Made by a program: the position numbers and the translations under genes. Below are positions 5,896-8,000 of a DNA stretch of 8,000 nt, piece by piece. Below the pieces are notes generated by a model. The model worked only from the letters and a program-made list of their open reading frames with translations, had not been told where the DNA came from and ran no database searches. The number at the start of each line of letters is the position of its first letter. Position 1 is the first letter of the stretch. Source of the stretch: CAZGTQ01 sp964528575. GTDB lineage: Bacteria; Planctomycetota; UBA1135; GCA-002686595. The DNA lies in NCBI GenBank assembly GCA_964528575.1, contig CAZGTQ010000448.1, forward strand, positions 1 to 8,000, read 5' to 3'.

Positions 5896-7219
5896 GCCGC
5901 GCTCGGTCCTGGGGATGGTCTTCCTGGTCGTGTTCATCGACCTGATGGGCTTCTCGATCATCTTCCCGCTGTTCCCGGAAATGATGGAGCACTACCTCGA
6001 GCGGGAGGGAGCGGGAAGCCTCGTCGGGCGGCTCGTCGCGTCGCTCGAGGAGTTCGCCGGATCGAACGAGAACGCGGTCTACACGCTGTTCGGCGGCGTG
6101 CTCGGCTCGCTCTATTCGCTGCTCCAGTTCCTGTTCGCGCCGATCTGGGGCGCGATCTCCGACCGCCACGGCCGCCGCTGGACGCTGCTCGTCACGCTGA
6201 CCGGGACGCTGCTCTCGTACGTCGCGTGGTTCTTCGCCGGGAGCTTCGCCGTCCTGATCGTCGCGCGCCTGCTCGGCGGGATCATGGCCGGCAACGTCTC
6301 GACCGCGTCCGCGGTCGTCGCGGACGTCACGAGCGGACGCGAGCGGGCCAAGGGCATGGGCATCCTCGGCATGGCGATCGGCCTGGGCTTCATCCTCGGG
6401 CCGGCGGTCGGCGGCATCGCGTCGCTCTGGGATCTCACCGGCGGCGAGTCGGGCTCCGCGGCGCTCGCGATCAACCCGTTCTCCGCCGCCGCGCTCGCGG
6501 CGTTCGTCCTGTCGCTGCTCAACCTCGTCTGGGTCGCGCGGCGCTTCCCCGAGACGCACCCGCCCGAGCGGCGTGGGAGCGGCGCGCACCGGCCGCGGCT
6601 CTCGCCGTTCGGCGCGCTGAAGCGCCTGCGCATCCCGGGCGTCGCGCGCGCGACGTGGACGTACTTCACGTACCTGCTCGCGTTCGCGGCGATGGAATTC
6701 ACGCTCACGTTCCTCGCGTTCGAGCGGCTCGGGTTCGACGCGACCGACAACGCGTGGATGTTCGTCTTCGTCGGCCTGATCCTCGCGCTCGTCCAGGGCG
6801 GGCTCGTGCGGCGCGTCGCACCGCGCTACGGCGACAAGCGCGTCGCGCTCGCGGGCCTCGCGCTGACCGTGCCCGGCTTCGTCCTCGTCGGCGCGGCGCA
6901 GAGCACAGGCTCGCTCTACGCCGGCCTCTTCTTCCTCGCGTTCGGCAGCGGCTTCGTCATGCCGACGCTGTCGTCGCTGCTCTCGCGCTACACGCCTCCC
7001 GACCGCCAGGGCCTCGCGCTCGGCGGCTTCCGCTCGGCCGGCGCGATGAGCCGCGCGATCGGGCCGATCCTGGGCGGCCTGCTCTACTTCCGCTTCGGCA
7101 GCGGAGCGCCGTACTGGGCCGCCGCGGTCTTCATGCTCCTGCCGCTGGCGCTGGCGCTGCGCCTGCCGCCGGTGCCGCCCGAGCCCGAGGCGGCCGAGCC
7201 GGGCCCCGAGCCGGCGTAG
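5864..7219 (+). CDS. MFS transporter, TetA-like drug/H+ antiporter type
   Basis: This gene encodes 451 residues from ATG 5864, or 444 from ATG 5885; both starts have ribosome binding sites. It is an inner-membrane secondary transporter with about twelve hydrophobic segments (roughly 15-36, 72-93, 106-124, 128-150, 165-185, 205-226, 262-284, 298-318, 326-345, 350-370, 387-408, 415-433). Seen: DLMGFSIIFPLFP in TM1, as in the TetA group; MFS motif A, GAISDRHGRRWTLL (96-109), in the TM2-TM3 loop; and an antiporter-type motif C in TM5, GLGFILGPAVGG (173-184). The basic central loop (about 226-262) fits the usual cytoplasmic linker. The TM1-TM2 loop (about 38-71) is longer than in TetA and charged. 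The tail is Pro/Glu-rich. Substrate cannot be read from sequence; export of a drug or metabolite is an inference from the subgroup. It is divergent from the pab genes and separated from them by the 12-bp repeat array. Confidence 0.88.
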   Translation: MDSKGVAMDAKPRSVLGMVFLVVFIDLMGFSIIFPLFPEMMEHYLEREGAGSLVGRLVASLEEFAGSNENAVYTLFGGVLGSLYSLLQFLFAPIWGAISDRHGRRWTLLVTLTGTLLSYVAWFFAGSFAVLIVARLLGGIMAGNVSTASAVVADVTSGRERAKGMGILGMAIGLGFILGPAVGGIASLWDLTGGESGSAALAINPFSAAALAAFVLSLLNLVWVARRFPETHPPERRGSGAHRPRLSPFGALKRLRIPGVARATWTYFTYLLAFAAMEFTLTFLAFERLGFDATDNAWMFVFVGLILALVQGGLVRRVAPRYGDKRVALAGLALTVPGFVLVGAAQSTGSLYAGLFFLAFGSGFVMPTLSSLLSRYTPPDRQGLALGGFRSAGAMSRAIGPILGGLLYFRFGSGAPYWAAAVFMLLPLALALRLPPVPPEPEAAEPGPEPA

Positions 7220-7247
7220 GAGCGTTCGCACGAGCGTCTGCGAGCGA

Positions 7248-7265
7248 CCGGGAAGGAACTTCCGG
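7248..7265 (+). terminator. Weak hairpin after the MFS gene, possible terminator
   Basis: A short stem with a GAA loop forms here: GGAAG (7251-7255) pairs with CTTCC (7259-7263), extended by CCG/CGG with one bulged G. A second possible stem, CCGCGG/CCGCGG with a seven-base loop, follows at 7268-7286. Neither is followed by a T-run, so intrinsic termination is uncertain and transcription may continue into the next gene. Confidence 0.25.
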
Positions 7266-7312
7266 CTCCGCGGTGGAGGCCCGCGGCTCCGGCGGCCGAT
7301 ACAGAGGGCGTC

Positions 7313-7714
7313 ATGAAGCAGCAGATCGTCATGGCGGCCGGGTTGGCCGCGGCGTTGGTGTGTGGGACGGCGTTCTCGCAGGACGGCGGACGAGACGACG
7401 AGCAGGGCGGCGTGGACGAGCTGAAGGAGCTGGTCGAGGCGCAGGCGCTGCGCATCGACGAGCTCGAGGAGGAGCTCTTGGCGACGCAGGCCCGGCTCGA
7501 CGAGACGATCGCGTACCTGCACGCGAACGCGAAGCAGGCCGACGCGATGCTCGGCACGTTCCAGGCCTCGGAGGCGGCCGGCTTCACCAAGGGCATCAAC
7601 TGGGAGTCGCGCGAGATGCTCCTCGCCGGCTTCCGCGAGTACATGGGCGGCCAGAAGAGCGGCCTGCCGAAGGCGCCGCCGCCGAAGCCGCAGCCGACGC
7701 CGCCGAAGCGCTGA
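7313..7714 (+). CDS. Small exported coiled-coil protein of unknown function
   Basis: This gene encodes 133 residues. Residues 1-22 form a signal peptide (MKQQIVMAAGLAAALVCGTAFS, likely cleaved before QDGGR), so the mature protein should be exported. An acidic stretch is followed by a heptad-like helix at about 34-72 (VDELKELVEAQALRIDELEE and on), likely an oligomerising coiled coil. Then comes a less regular segment with GFTKGINWESREMLLAGFREYMGG (about 90-113) and a Pro/Lys-rich tail (PKAPPPKPQPTPPKR), which could be flexible or bind another protein or the wall. I do not recognise the family. The ATG is supported by GAGGG at 7304-7308, four bases upstream, and by the signal peptide. It lies 93 bases after the MFS gene on the same strand; a functional link to it is not shown. 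Confidence 0.8.
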   Translation: MKQQIVMAAGLAAALVCGTAFSQDGGRDDEQGGVDELKELVEAQALRIDELEEELLATQARLDETIAYLHANAKQADAMLGTFQASEAAGFTKGINWESREMLLAGFREYMGGQKSGLPKAPPPKPQPTPPKR

Positions 7715-7766
7715 GCGCACTGGGCGCCCAGCGCGCTGGGCGCGCCGATAGCGCTGAGCGCGCTGG
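7707..7766. repeat. Palindrome and direct-repeat cluster between the coiled-coil gene and the recombinase gene
   Basis: CTGGGCGCCCAG (7720-7731) is a perfect 12-bp palindrome. It extends to an imperfect 24-bp inverted repeat at 7714-7737, and GCGCTGG-type words recur after it. AGCGCTGAGCGC occurs exactly twice, at 7707-7718 (overlapping the stop of the coiled-coil gene) and 7750-7761. In RNA the palindrome could fold into a GC-rich hairpin, so it may act as a terminator-like element, but no T-run follows. Confidence 0.55.
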
Positions 7767-7790
7767 AAACGCCGCGCCGCGGAGCGGACG

Positions 7791-8000
7791 ATGGCCGCGA
7801 TGAGCCATCGCCGCCCCACCGTGCTCCTCGCGCTCGCGCCGGCACGCGGGGGCGTCGCCCAGGACGGCGAGATCGGCGCGCTGGTCGACCGCTGGCTCGA
7901 CCGGCTCGCCGCCGCGCGCGGCTCGTCGCCGCACACGCTGCGCGCCTACTCGGGCGACCTCGCCGAGCTCGTGCGCTTCCTCGACCAGCTCGGCGTGCGC
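7791..8000 (+). CDS. Tyrosine recombinase (XerC/XerD-like), N-terminal fragment cut by the right edge
   Basis: Seventy codons are visible. The segment GEIGALVDRWLDRLAAARG followed by SSPHTLRAYSGDLAELVRFL (about 26-64) matches the N-terminal core-binding (SAM-like) domain of XerC/XerD recombinases, whose hallmark is S.nT...Y..DL..F..FL. The family resolves chromosome dimers or catalyses integration by a tyrosine nucleophile, but the catalytic domain (R-H-R-Y) lies beyond the window, so XerC, XerD and an integrase cannot be separated. ATG 7791 has GGAG at 7781-7784, six bases upstream; ATG 7800 and GTG 7821 are alternatives. The first 25 residues (RRPTVLLALAPARGGVAQDG region) look oddly like a signal peptide and are longer than usual for Xer proteins. 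Confidence 0.82.
   Translation, partial: MAAMSHRRPTVLLALAPARGGVAQDGEIGALVDRWLDRLAAARGSSPHTLRAYSGDLAELVRFLDQLGVR

Noticed and set aside
5732..7936. 734-codon minus-strand open frame across the MFS and coiled-coil genes
   Set aside because: It is antisense to well-supported genes and has Arg/Glu/Ala-rich non-protein-like composition. Only its last 29 codons, preceded by their own ribosome binding site, were kept as a separate candidate.

Overview
The window is very GC-rich with strong G/C bias at third codon positions. It holds eight supported or candidate coding regions, two of them cut by the window edges. It looks like bacterial chromosome of a high-GC lineage. Planctomycetota is my best guess, because of an exported HEAT-repeat protein ending in a Trp-rich WQAWW...HK..NW tail and several large Ala/Arg/Glu-rich exported proteins. 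Myxococcota or another high-GC group is possible. No mobile element, CRISPR array, rRNA or tRNA was seen.

Left part (1-3199, minus strand): a tightly packed three-gene operon reading leftward. It encodes an exported HEAT-like repeat protein, a protein with a single membrane anchor whose GTG start overlaps the previous stop (GTGA), and, one base later, a large coiled-coil lipoprotein that runs off the left edge. All three products are predicted to act in or at the cell envelope. I do not recognise the second and third families, so this operon is the best candidate in the window for an undescribed system.

Middle (3394-5821, minus strand): pabB and pabC, the pair that turns chorismate into 4-aminobenzoate for folate, again joined by a GTGA overlap. 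The pabB start overlaps (ATGA) the stop of a possible 29-codon upstream ORF made almost entirely of six 12-bp tandem repeats. That small ORF has a good ribosome binding site and pabB has none, which suggests translational coupling. pabA (the glutaminase subunit) is not in the window.

Right part (5864-8000, plus strand): diverging from the pab genes is an MFS transporter of the TetA-like drug/H+ antiporter type, whose start region (ribosome binding site plus ATG) is duplicated in tandem. Next come a small exported coiled-coil protein, a cluster of palindromes and direct repeats, and the N-terminus of a tyrosine recombinase (XerC/XerD-like) cut by the right edge.

The extreme GC content opens long antisense reading frames over every real gene, and these were discarded.
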